Shown here: positions 1-8,932 of the stretch, piece after piece | Numbering within the stretch: the stretch's first letter is position 1 | How the letters are laid out: each line of letters starts with the position of its first letter | Assembly: GCA_006844665.1 (NCBI GenBank) | Contig: SPJP01000028.1 | Location: forward strand, 1-35,437 | Direction: 5' to 3' | DNA length: 35,437 nt | Source of the DNA: Paracoccaceae bacterium | Lineage (GTDB): Bacteria > Pseudomonadota > Alphaproteobacteria > Rhodobacterales > Rhodobacteraceae | Made by a program: the position numbers and the translations under genes | The notes under the pieces: generated by a model | Database searches by the model: none | The model's input: the letters and a program-made list of their open reading frames with translations, nothing else | Told to the model about the DNA's origin: nothing

Positions 1-1
1 G

Positions 2-1153
2 GATTGCGCCATGGACGCTTTGTCCGGAAACACGTCTCAGGCCACATTGGGCACGGTCGTGGAATCCCTGGCAGGTCAAGACCGCGACACAGGGCTGGAC
101 ATCAAAGCGATCCGCGAAATCTCGAACTACTGGGAAGCCGCCCGCGCCCATTACGCCGCCTTTGAAAGCGGCCTGCAGGCCCCCGCGTCCGAGGTCTATT
201 TGCACGAAATGCCCGGCGGCCAGTTCACCAACCTAAAGGCCCAAGCCCGGTCCCTGGGGCTAGAAGAACGTTGGCACGAGGTCGCGCAATCCTATGCGGA
301 CGTGAACCAGATGTTCGGCGACATCGTAAAGGTTACGCCCTCGTCCAAAGTGGTCGGCGATATGGCCCTGATGATGGTGTCCCAAAACCTTAGCCGCGCC
401 GATGTGGAAAGCCCTGATACGGATGTGGTCTTTCCAGACAGCGTCATCGACATGATGAAAGGCAGCCTTGGGCAGCCTCCGGGCGGCTGGCCAAAAGCGA
501 TCCAGAAAAAGATCCTGAAGGGCGACAAACCCTCGACCGATCGTCCAGGCCAGCACCTGCCAGCCGTGGATCTGGAAGCCGCGCGAAAGGATCTGTCTGC
601 CCAATTGGACGGCAAAGCCGTGGATGACGAGGACCTGAACGGCTACCTGATGTACCCAAAGGTCTTCCTGGATTACATGGGCCGCCACCGCACCTACGGG
701 CCCGTCCGCGCCCTGCCCACCCGCACGTTCTTCTACGGCATGAACCCGGGCGAGGAAATCGAAGCTGAAATCGACCCCGGCAAAACTCTGGTCATCCGGA
801 TGCAGGCTGTCGCCGATACCAGCGAAGACGGCGAAGCCAAGGTCTTCTTCGAACTAAACGGCCAGCCTCGCGTCATCCGGGTCGCCGACCGCATGGTGAC
901 ATCCTCTACCGTCAAACGCGAAAAAGCCGAGCCCGGCAACCCAGACCATATCGGCGCGCCAATGCCCGGCGTGGTTGCCAGCGTTGCGGTTCAAGCCGGT
1001 CAAAAGGTCAATGAAGGCGATCTGCTTTTGACAATCGAGGCGATGAAAATGGAAACCGGCATCCATGCCGACCGCGACGCCGTGATCAAAGCGGTTCATG
1101 TTGGCGCTGCTGGTCAGATCGATGCAAAAGACCTGCTAATAGAGCTCGAATAG
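2..1153 (+). CDS. pyc: Pyruvate carboxylase, C-terminal part (5' truncated by window edge)
   Basis: Open frame from the window start; C-terminal biotinyl domain with EAMKMETG; 'AMDALSGNTSQ' and the carboxyltransferase tail are typical of pyruvate carboxylase. Confidence 0.93.
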   Translation, partial: DCAMDALSGNTSQATLGTVVESLAGQDRDTGLDIKAIREISNYWEAARAHYAAFESGLQAPASEVYLHEMPGGQFTNLKAQARSLGLEERWHEVAQSYADVNQMFGDIVKVTPSSKVVGDMALMMVSQNLSRADVESPDTDVVFPDSVIDMMKGSLGQPPGGWPKAIQKKILKGDKPSTDRPGQHLPAVDLEAARKDLSAQLDGKAVDDEDLNGYLMYPKVFLDYMGRHRTYGPVRALPTRTFFYGMNPGEEIEAEIDPGKTLVIRMQAVADTSEDGEAKVFFELNGQPRVIRVADRMVTSSTVKREKAEPGNPDHIGAPMPGVVASVAVQAGQKVNEGDLLLTIEAMKMETGIHADRDAVIKAVHVGAAGQIDAKDLLIELE

Positions 1154-1181
1154 CTTCGGCTTATTCCAATAAACGAAAAAC

Positions 1182-1215
1182 AAAACGGCGCTCTTATTCA
1201 TGAGCGCCGTTTTTT
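1182..1215 (+). terminator. Rho-independent terminator of pyc
   Basis: aacggcgctc-ttattcat-gagcgccgtt followed by a T run, 30 nt after the pyc stop. Confidence 0.9.
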
Positions 1216-1418
1216 GCATCCAAAATCCAATAAAGCCACTCGAACGGCAATTACCAACTAAACAAAGCTTTATAGCTTGAAGTGCAATTCTTCTTTACGA
1301 CCCCGGATGCAATCTAACAACCTTTTTGTTTACACTTTCTCGCAAATTTACCTCAACTCTGCCTAGAACCTGCCCCATTTCAACTACATCTTTTGGCGAG
1401 TTTTGTACGAGGTCCGCT

Positions 1419-2123
1419 ATGAGAAGTGATTTTTGGGAAGAGGAATCCGGCGCGGTCACAGTGGATTGGACCGTTATGACTGCATCTATTGTCGGCTTGG
1501 GCATTGCCACCTATGGCGTTGTGACAGGCGGCATCAAGAACCTGTCTGGCGATATTGATCGGAATTTGGAACGCCCATTCGTCCAGACGTCATTCTTGAC
1601 CCCTGACGATTTTTCAAACGGACCCGGATCATGGGTTGGGGTCGGCACGTCGTCCCAGCCTGGGTTTGGCGACGTATTGGGGCCCGTTCAGGGCAACCCG
1701 GACGGTCGCGAAACCTTCTATCAGGATTTCGAGATCCCGGGCGGCGCGATGGAGGTTCAGTTCAACTTTGATCTTCTGTCCTTTGACAGCATCGACGGCC
1801 GTCCCGTCGACAATGGCTGGGGCGCAAATGAAGGTCCGGTCATGTATCTCGACGGCCAAGAAATCGCGCGCGCGGCCTCGGTCGACGGGAACCTAACATG
1901 GACCTATAGCAATGCACCCGGCATCGAAATCGAAAGCACTGTGGTTCAAAGCGACACGCATATCGGTGGCCCAAACCGTTGGTTTCCTGACGGCATAAAC
2001 CAAGTGAACATCAAATTTGACGAACCCGCCGAAAACGTCCGGCTTGGGTTTGGCCTGGCCGCCAACCAGTCGCTCCATGATGAAAGCATGGGCATCGACA
2101 ACTTCACCTTCCAGGCAATGTAA
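1419..2123 (+). CDS. Flp-pilin-like N-terminus fused to a beta-rich C-terminal domain (paralogue 1)
   Basis: The ORF is listed from 1326, but the internal ATG at 1419 gives MRSDFWEEESGAVTVDWTVMTASIVGLGIATYGVVTGGIKNLSGD, which aligns with the starts of the next two genes. Confidence 0.75.
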   Translation: MRSDFWEEESGAVTVDWTVMTASIVGLGIATYGVVTGGIKNLSGDIDRNLERPFVQTSFLTPDDFSNGPGSWVGVGTSSQPGFGDVLGPVQGNPDGRETFYQDFEIPGGAMEVQFNFDLLSFDSIDGRPVDNGWGANEGPVMYLDGQEIARAASVDGNLTWTYSNAPGIEIESTVVQSDTHIGGPNRWFPDGINQVNIKFDEPAENVRLGFGLAANQSLHDESMGIDNFTFQAM

Positions 2124-2171
2124 TCGCCCTAGCCACCGTTCAGCCCGAGACAAGAAAAAAGGAACACTGAA

Positions 2172-2861
2172 ATGATTTCACGTTTTCTAACCGACGAATC
2201 CGGCGCAGTCACCGTTGACTGGACCGTCATGACAGCCTCCATCGTCGGCTTGGGCATTGCGACCTATGGCGTTGTATCCGGCGGCATTCAGAACCTGTCT
2301 GGTGATGTTGACACCCATTTGTCCCAGGACCTGATCAACACCAATTTCTTCGAAGCGATTACCGTTTTGGCGATGGATTTCTCTGGCGGCAACGCAGGCA
2401 ACTGGCAAGGCGGCACCGTCATGGCACCTATCACAGCCTTGGGGGAAATGTTGGTGCTGGGACCAAATGAAAGCGCATCGCTATCATTGGACATTCCAGA
2501 TGGCGCAACATCCGCGACCCTTAGCTTTGATCTGGTCGGCGGCGACAGCTGGGACAATGAAATTGCAACGGTTTCAAGCGACGGTCAGGTGGTTGCAACC
2601 GGCAAGGGCGTTTGGACAACAGGCTCGATGACGTTCACAATCCCCGATGTTGATGGAGTCAGCGTCACCACAGACACCATATCATCTGGCACCAATCTGG
2701 GTGGCAGTGGCCAAACACTCTATAAGGACTCTGTCACGCGGGTTTCCATCACGGTGGACGATCCCGGCGAAACGCTCAACTTGGGCGTTCATTCGGGCAC
2801 AAACCAGGCTGTCTATGACGAGTTTCTGGGGATCGACAACGTAAACGTCACCGCGGAATGA
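2172..2861 (+). CDS. Flp-pilin-like N-terminus fused to a beta-rich C-terminal domain (paralogue 2)
   Basis: MISRFLTDESGAVTVDWTVMTASIVGLGIATYGVVSGGIQNLSGDVD; AAGGA ribosome-binding site upstream; C-terminal LDIPDGATSATLSFDLVGGDSWDNE...FLGIDNVNV. Confidence 0.82.
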   Translation: MISRFLTDESGAVTVDWTVMTASIVGLGIATYGVVSGGIQNLSGDVDTHLSQDLINTNFFEAITVLAMDFSGGNAGNWQGGTVMAPITALGEMLVLGPNESASLSLDIPDGATSATLSFDLVGGDSWDNEIATVSSDGQVVATGKGVWTTGSMTFTIPDVDGVSVTTDTISSGTNLGGSGQTLYKDSVTRVSITVDDPGETLNLGVHSGTNQAVYDEFLGIDNVNVTAE

Positions 2862-2875
2862 CAAGGAACAGCCCA

Positions 2876-3565
2876 ATGCTTTCACATTTTCTATCCGACG
2901 AATCCGGCGCGGTCACCGTAGACTGGACCGTTATGACAGCCTCGATTGTTGGCTTGGGCATCGCCACTTATGGCGTGGTTTCAGGCGGCATCCAGAACCT
3001 GTCGGGCGATGTTGACACGCATCTCTCCCAGGACCTGATCAGCACCAGTTTCTTCGACACCGTTTCCGTCCTGGCAATGGATTTCACCGGCGGCGACGCT
3101 GGCGACTGGCAGGGCGGCACCGTCATGGCCCCTATCGCCGCTTTGGGCGAAATGTTGGTTCTTGGGCCGCAAGAAAGCACGTCCCTCTCCATGGACATCC
3201 CAGACGGCGCGACATCTGCGACCATCAGCTTTGATCTGATCGGCGGCGACAGTTGGGACGACGAGGTTGCAACAATTTCCAGCGATAGCGACGTTGTGGC
3301 CACCGCGGTCGGCAACTGGAGAGCCGGAACAATGACCTTCACCGTTCCCGACGTCGACGGGATAGAGGTCAGCACAACTGTAATTTCTTCTGGCACTGAT
3401 CTAGGTGGCCATCCCTACACAGGCTTCAAAGACACTGTCACCCGGGTCTCGATCACCGTTGATAACCCCGGCGATACCCTGGACTTGGGCGTTTTATCGG
3501 GCACGGGCAGCGGCATTTATGACGAGTTTCTGGGCATAGATAACGTCAGTGTCACAGCGCAATAG
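2876..3565 (+). CDS. Flp-pilin-like N-terminus fused to a beta-rich C-terminal domain (paralogue 3)
   Basis: Close paralogue of the preceding gene; ATG at 2876 (MLSHFLSDESGAVTVDW) with upstream AAGGAA is preferred over the ORF-track start at 2858. Confidence 0.82.
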   Translation: MLSHFLSDESGAVTVDWTVMTASIVGLGIATYGVVSGGIQNLSGDVDTHLSQDLISTSFFDTVSVLAMDFTGGDAGDWQGGTVMAPIAALGEMLVLGPQESTSLSMDIPDGATSATISFDLIGGDSWDDEVATISSDSDVVATAVGNWRAGTMTFTVPDVDGIEVSTTVISSGTDLGGHPYTGFKDTVTRVSITVDNPGDTLDLGVLSGTGSGIYDEFLGIDNVSVTAQ

Positions 3566-3587
3566 CTGCCGCGACACTGACAATGGC

Positions 3588-4499
3588 TTACCGTCCGGGC
3601 AGGTTTGGCCCAAAGCTGGTGTCCGGATCGCCGCTTAGGCATCTTGGGATCACCGGGAAATCTGCCGTCAGCACATAGGCATAGGTGCCTTCGGGGTAAT
3701 CCTCTGTTTCCAGCCACGCGCCATTGCACGCGTCCAGATCACCTGATCCTTCGACATAAACATAGTCTTGAATGAACGCGCCGTCATAGGCCCCCGTGGG
3801 TTCATCCCCACCGGGACGCGTGCCGCTTTGCAGCTGGTAGCTGCTGGTCAATTCCTTCACCTGGCCCCCGATTTCTGCCGTCAGCGCGTAGATCGGAAAC
3901 CCGTCTGACGCCCAGCCGATCAAAGGGGATTCCGCGTCGCTGGACCATCCCAGCTGCTGCATCAACCCAATCGGCAATCCGTGGTAATGATAGGCCCCGG
4001 TTGGTTGGACATGGGCATAGTTGCTGTCCAGCCCCAACGGCACCGCACCGGCCAAAGCCTCGTATTGCCAGCCACTGCTTGGGTCGCCCTTCCAGAACTC
4101 TGCCGCAAGCGGGTCAAACGCCACGCCATTGACCGCAACACCGAACAGTTGGGCCAGCCGAAGGCTCGTTGCGCTGGTCAGCGAGCCCTCGATATCCATC
4201 ATATAGCGGTCATCCTGCGGGCTGATCTGGTTCGGCCCGTTGGAAAAGTCCCCCACCGTATGGGTGGGGATCGCGTTGGCCGTGATGGTCCGCGTATTGC
4301 CGCGCTCGGAAATCGCCACCTCGGCCCCGTTCAACGTCACGGTCGAGGCCGCCAGCGTAATACCCTCGGCCGTCGTGGCCGTATGTTCGCGGAACCGGGG
4401 CTGGCTGAAACCGGCAGCGGCAGAAATCACCGTCAGAACCAGGGCGGCAGCAGTGGCCGCCAGCAAAGAGCGTTTTATCGACATCTTGGTAACTTTCAT
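3588..4499 (-). CDS. YHYH domain-containing secreted protein (copy A)
   Basis: Contains YAHVQPTGAYHYHGLPIGLM and GWASDGFPIYAL; N-terminal signal-peptide-like stretch (MSIKRSLLAATAAALVLTV). Confidence 0.85.
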   Translation of the reverse strand: MKVTKMSIKRSLLAATAAALVLTVISAAAGFSQPRFREHTATTAEGITLAASTVTLNGAEVAISERGNTRTITANAIPTHTVGDFSNGPNQISPQDDRYMMDIEGSLTSATSLRLAQLFGVAVNGVAFDPLAAEFWKGDPSSGWQYEALAGAVPLGLDSNYAHVQPTGAYHYHGLPIGLMQQLGWSSDAESPLIGWASDGFPIYALTAEIGGQVKELTSSYQLQSGTRPGGDEPTGAYDGAFIQDYVYVEGSGDLDACNGAWLETEDYPEGTYAYVLTADFPVIPRCLSGDPDTSFGPNLPGR

Positions 4500-4534
4500 A
4501 ATCAGTTAAAAAGGTTGAAGAATTTCTGGAAAAA

Positions 4535-5494
4535 CTAAGGACGCCGAGGCCGCGCGCCTCCTATGGGCCGCTGCTTGGCAAAACTGCGGTCCGCCTGCCC
4601 CACATGGCAGCGTGGGATCACAGGGAAACTGTCGGTGATGAAATAGGCATAGGTGCCTTCGGGAAACTCTGCCGTGCGCACGACGGCACCGTTGCACGCA
4701 TCCAAAGACCCGGACCCGGCGACATATTGGTAATCTTGGGTGAATGTGCCGTCATAGCTGCCGGTTGGGCCCGATCCCCCCGGGCGATTGCCCGATTTCA
4801 GCTGATAGGAAGAGGTCATCTTAACCACAGATCCCCCAACCTGAGCCGTCATTGCATAGATCGGGAACCCATCTGCAGCCCAGCCAATCAAGGGCGACGC
4901 TTTGGTGCTGGACCAGCCCAATTGCTGCATCAGCCCAATCGGCAGGCCGTGATAATGGTAGGCCCCAGTGGGCTGCACATGGGCATAGTTCGCATCCAGC
5001 CCCAAGGGGATCGCGCCGCCCAAAGCCTCGTAATTCCAGCCCGACTGGCGGTTGCCCTTCCAGACCTCGGCGGTGCCAGGATCAAACGGCACACCATTCA
5101 CCGCCACCCCGAACAAAAACCGGCCCTGTCTGCGCGCCTGGCCTTGGCGCGGATTTGTCGTCATCTGAAAGCTATAGGACTGCGCCGAAATCCGGTTGGG
5201 ATTGCCAGAGTTCGGGAACCGACCGACCCGGTGGGACGGAATGCCGTTGGATTGAATAACGCGGGTCGATCCCTGAACCCCAACAGCCACCTGAGCCGTC
5301 CCCGCAGCGGAATTGGCCGCAAGCAGCCGCAATGGCTGGGCATCCGTGGCTGTGTGGGCGCGCACAGGCGGGCGCTGCTGGGCGTCGACCAGATGGGGCA
5401 ATCCTGCCGCCAGCCCCATTGCAGCAACCAACAGGGTCACACGCAGATTTGTCGACGGAAATTTACGGGTCTTTGAAGGTACAAGTTTAGACAT
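4535..5494 (-). CDS. YHYH domain-containing secreted protein (copy B)
   Basis: Same motifs as copy A (YAHVQPTGAYHYHGLPIGLMQQLGWSS), N-terminal hydrophobic segment, Arg/Pro-rich C-terminal tail. Confidence 0.85.
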   Translation of the reverse strand: MSKLVPSKTRKFPSTNLRVTLLVAAMGLAAGLPHLVDAQQRPPVRAHTATDAQPLRLLAANSAAGTAQVAVGVQGSTRVIQSNGIPSHRVGRFPNSGNPNRISAQSYSFQMTTNPRQGQARRQGRFLFGVAVNGVPFDPGTAEVWKGNRQSGWNYEALGGAIPLGLDANYAHVQPTGAYHYHGLPIGLMQQLGWSSTKASPLIGWAADGFPIYAMTAQVGGSVVKMTSSYQLKSGNRPGGSGPTGSYDGTFTQDYQYVAGSGSLDACNGAVVRTAEFPEGTYAYFITDSFPVIPRCHVGQADRSFAKQRPIGGARPRRP

Positions 5495-5864
5495 CGGGCA
5501 TCACCAAAACCGGGCCTGCGCCCAGATCTCCAAAATCAATGAACAAAGTGAAAATTCCTGGAACCGGATCATCGGTTTCCAGCACGGCGGTCAAAATGTC
5601 GGTGTCCCCGCCCAAAACATAATAAGGCAGGCTCACCCCCGAGATCGGCCCAAGCTCGGATCCGATCGTCGCGATCTCGACCGGGATATGGCCGCTGTTG
5701 AAAAATTGCAGGGTCACCGCCAACCCGTCATCCTGAACCGCGGTCTGGACGACATCCACCGCGATGGGGGACGCAGCATGGCCATCATGGGCCACGCTTT
5801 GCACCGGCGCTGCTAAAATCGCCCCGCATAAAAGCGCAGATCCTAGTTTTGAATATAGCGTCAT
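5487..5864 (-). CDS. Small secreted hypothetical protein, first gene of the YHYH operon
   Basis: Start at 5864 (MTLYSKLGSALLCGAILAAPVQSVAHDGHA, signal peptide) preceded by AGGAGG; stop overlaps the start of copy B. Confidence 0.7.
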   Translation of the reverse strand: MTLYSKLGSALLCGAILAAPVQSVAHDGHAASPIAVDVVQTAVQDDGLAVTLQFFNSGHIPVEIATIGSELGPISGVSLPYYVLGGDTDILTAVLETDDPVPGIFTLFIDFGDLGAGPVLVMPDV

Positions 5865-6030
5865 CGGGTCCTCCTGCTGATGATCTTGCAAAGTGAAACG
5901 CAAGCGCCCGACAGTTCCGTCGCAGTTTCGTGAGTTTTTTTGATCACCCGGTGAAACCGACTTTTTCGCGCTTGCGTGTATTTTCCACTTGCAGCCCCCC
6001 CACAGGTTTCATAAACCCCGGCTCAAGGAA

Positions 6031-6105
6031 GCGGGCGTAGCTCAGGGGTAGAGCATAACCTTGCCAAGGTTAGGGTCGGGCGTTCGAATCGCCTCGCCCG
6101 CTCCA
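6031..6105 (+). tRNA. tRNA-Gly (anticodon GCC)
   Basis: gcgggcg/cgcccgc acceptor stem, D-arm gctcaggggtagagc, anticodon arm ccttGCCaagg, T-arm ggttcgaatc-like (gcgttcgaatcgc), encoded CCA. Confidence 0.95.
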
Positions 6106-6137
6106 ATTAAACTAACCAACCCAGTTAGTTACGAATG

Positions 6138-6158
6138 GCCGCCTTCGGGCGGCTTTTT
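6138..6158 (+). terminator. Intrinsic terminator downstream of tRNA-Gly
   Basis: gccgcc-ttcg-ggcggc followed by ttttt. Confidence 0.85.
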
Positions 6159-6194
6159 CGTTTTTACCGCCCGGAACAAGGCCCAGTAGGGCCA

Positions 6195-7667
6195 TTACTT
6201 TGGTGGCAAAGTCAGCGCCACAACGCTGACCCCCGCATAGGGCTGCCCTGCCCTGTTTAGAACAACCATCCCCAGATCCTGAGCGTTGGCATCCAAACCT
6301 TGTGCGGTCTGCACAGCGCTTTCGGCGTTCAGTGCATCCTTGCGGCCCGGCACCAAATACAGCGCTGGCCCAACTGCATCTGCTGCGCCGGTGATCGCGA
6401 AATGATGGGGCGTGTGGCGCACATATAGCTTGGGAACACTCCCCCCCATGGCCAGGCCGGTGCCGATCTGGCCCGCCTCGATCCAGCTGTCCACGACGAT
6501 GGTCTGGCTGCCGTCATAGCCCGCAACAGCCGCCAGCGCAGGCGCCAGCCCCGACCAATCAAACACGTCCTCCGTATGATCCCAATCGGCCAGCTCCTCG
6601 CCCGGGGCAAGGATCCCGGTTGGCACATGCACCACCAAGGCCAGAACAATCGCCCATAAAAATGCCGCCGTCCCAATCGTCACCCAGCGGAACGCGCGCG
6701 GAATCCCTTCGGCCGCCCAAACCCCAACCAAAGGCAAGGCAAAGACAAAGCCCGGCATCGTCCAATGGGGAAAAGAGGCGTCCGAAAACAGATAGATCCC
6801 GTTGAACACCACAATCGGCCACAGCGCCAAATGCGCCAGCACCCGCGCGCCCATCGGCCCTTTCAGCGCCCTGACCGCAACGATCAATGCAACGACAAAG
6901 GTCGCAGGCAACAAATAGGCCAATTGCCCCGCCAGCATCACCGCGAAATTGCCCAACTGCAAACTGCGCGCCGTACGGCCGCCATGGAAGGCAAAGCTGA
7001 TCCAATCATGGGCGACATTCCACAAGATCACCGGCGCAACCCCGATCAACGCGATCACTGTGGCCAGCCAGAACCCCGGCTGGGTCATCCACCGCCACCG
7101 GTCTTGGGACAACAGCATGAACGAGATCACGCCAAACGGCACCAACCCCGCCTGATATTTCGACCCCAGCGCAATCGCCAGGCCTACCCCGCCAAAGATC
7201 CACAAGCTTACCGGCGGGCGCGGCTGGTCCGCCATCCGCACCAAAGCATAGGCCGCCATCGCTCCGCCCAGGTTCAAAGGCCCGTCCGGCAATACAAAGG
7301 CCCCGGACCCCAACGCCATATGCGGCGCGATCGCGAACAACAACAGCGTGAAGAACCCGGCCTTTTCACCCCCCAAGTGGCGGGCCGTCAGATACAACAG
7401 CCAGCCTGTGCCCGCGCCACACAGCAAAAACGGCAAGCGATAGGCAAACAGGTTTTCCCCAAACACAGCAGCCGAGGCCACAGGCGCCCAAAAGCCCAAA
7501 GGCGGATGGTCATAGAAAGACAGCGAAAATCCTCGGGCCGCCGCAACGGCGTAAGCCTCGTCCACACCCAATGGAAATGTGATCGAAATCAACAACTTGA
7601 AAGACATTGCTAATGCAAACAGCGCGATGGTTTTTTCGTGCCAAGTTCTAAGGTTCATCGCAGCCAT
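6195..7667 (-). CDS. Glycosyltransferase family 39-like (ArnT/PMT-type) integral membrane protein
   Basis: Multiple TM helices; N-terminal pattern GVDEAYAVAAARGFSLSFYDHPPLGFW characteristic of ArnT/PMT-like GTs. Confidence 0.8.
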   Translation of the reverse strand: MAAMNLRTWHEKTIALFALAMSFKLLISITFPLGVDEAYAVAAARGFSLSFYDHPPLGFWAPVASAAVFGENLFAYRLPFLLCGAGTGWLLYLTARHLGGEKAGFFTLLLFAIAPHMALGSGAFVLPDGPLNLGGAMAAYALVRMADQPRPPVSLWIFGGVGLAIALGSKYQAGLVPFGVISFMLLSQDRWRWMTQPGFWLATVIALIGVAPVILWNVAHDWISFAFHGGRTARSLQLGNFAVMLAGQLAYLLPATFVVALIVAVRALKGPMGARVLAHLALWPIVVFNGIYLFSDASFPHWTMPGFVFALPLVGVWAAEGIPRAFRWVTIGTAAFLWAIVLALVVHVPTGILAPGEELADWDHTEDVFDWSGLAPALAAVAGYDGSQTIVVDSWIEAGQIGTGLAMGGSVPKLYVRHTPHHFAITGAADAVGPALYLVPGRKDALNAESAVQTAQGLDANAQDLGMVVLNRAGQPYAGVSVVALTLPPK

Positions 7668-8653
7668 AGGTTACTTTCTTTCAACTGGTACCGGATCGTT
7701 TTTTCAGCTTTTGGCAAATCCGCGCGATCAAAAAGCGCCCGCGCCTTATCCCCTTTGCCCTGATACAGGATCCGCCGGAACGGCTCGTATTCCTTTAGGA
7801 CTTTCCTGACCTTATGGGGCATCGTCAAACCGCGCAGAACCTCTATCACCACGTCGTTTTCCCGGGCAAATAGCAGCGTCAAAACCCGGTAATGGCAGGT
7901 CACGGACCCATCCAAAAGCCCGTCAAACACAGGCCGCCCGCCCCCGTGTTTGTGGATCGCCAAAGGCAAGGCGATCTGGTCCAGCCATGGAAACATTGGC
8001 TGGCATTCCAACGCGGCCGGGGGCTCATCCCGAATAGCCACTGCGATCTGGGCAAAGCTGGCCGCAAAGGCGGCAGGGTCACGCCCAAAAAACCAACCCG
8101 CATTGAAATACAGATACCGTTCCCAATACTCATCCGGGAAATCAGGGTGCAAAGAGCTTTCGAAATCCAGCCCGAACTTATCATACAAACTGCGCCAAAC
8201 CGCGTCATAGCCCGGCCCGTACAGCTCGATGACCGGCCAGGTCGCTTCTCGCCGCATGGATGCGGACGGCCGGTCAAAATCAAACGGCACGCCCGACAAA
8301 GGGGCCAGATGCAATGTGTCAGTGTCAAAGAACACGAACGGCTCGCCAGCGGGCAAAATGCGCAGCGCTTCTATCTTGTTGCCATTGGGATAGCTTGCGC
8401 CGAACAGATGGCTTTCAAACGGCAAAACCTCGGCCCCTTGAACAGTCAAAAACGCCCGCACCGTATCGCTGATCCGGGGATCTGTCGGCCAGTTCGGGCC
8501 CGGCTGGGGTTCGGCAAAAATCAACCGCCCTTTGAAATCCGGATTTGCGGCCCGGAACGACACCGCGAACAACGCCGCTTCATATTCCAACCGACCAGCT
8601 TGAACGACCGCCAGAACGTTAAACTTTTCAGCGCCAGCTAATGGGTCTGCCAT
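7655..8653 (-). CDS. Hypothetical protein, possible nucleotide-diphospho-sugar transferase-like fold
   Basis: Long ORF overlapping the GT39-like gene; contains FVFFDTDTLHLAPL (DxD-like). Start is uncertain (ATG 8653 vs TTG 8743). Confidence 0.6.
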   Translation of the reverse strand: MADPLAGAEKFNVLAVVQAGRLEYEAALFAVSFRAANPDFKGRLIFAEPQPGPNWPTDPRISDTVRAFLTVQGAEVLPFESHLFGASYPNGNKIEALRILPAGEPFVFFDTDTLHLAPLSGVPFDFDRPSASMRREATWPVIELYGPGYDAVWRSLYDKFGLDFESSLHPDFPDEYWERYLYFNAGWFFGRDPAAFAASFAQIAVAIRDEPPAALECQPMFPWLDQIALPLAIHKHGGGRPVFDGLLDGSVTCHYRVLTLLFARENDVVIEVLRGLTMPHKVRKVLKEYEPFRRILYQGKGDKARALFDRADLPKAEKTIRYQLKESNLWLR

Positions 8654-8932
8654 GATCCGATCCGCAAAGGTTTCTGCCGGTTTATAGTCAGGTTCGCCCC
8701 CACGCGGAAAGCCGGGAATTGTAAAACCCCCGTTTATCCCCAAGCGCCCAGCCGTTGACAGCCTGAAAAAGCGGGAATAGGCAGGGGGCAGGCATTAGGC
8801 GCCACTTACGGATGCATGTCATCTGGGAAAGATCCTTTCACTTATATGATTGTTACGGTTTCGGCCTAAGACCGAAGCCGAACGACGGAGCCCGCCCAGC
8901 CATTGGTGCGGGATCCCCAAAGGACCACGACT

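Noticed and set aside
4604-5476. 290-aa plus-strand ORF opposite YHYH copy B
   Set aside because: Shadow ORF: fully antisense to a well-supported coding gene, composition rich in Arg/Pro/His, no recognisable domain.
6031-6105. tRNA-Gly as a possible integration site for a mobile element
   Set aside because: No integrase, no duplicated tRNA 3' end seen, and flanking genes are not mobile-type.
6765-7613. 282-aa plus-strand ORF opposite the GT39-like gene
   Set aside because: Antisense to a strongly supported membrane protein; Arg/Gln/His-rich low-quality translation typical of shadow frames.
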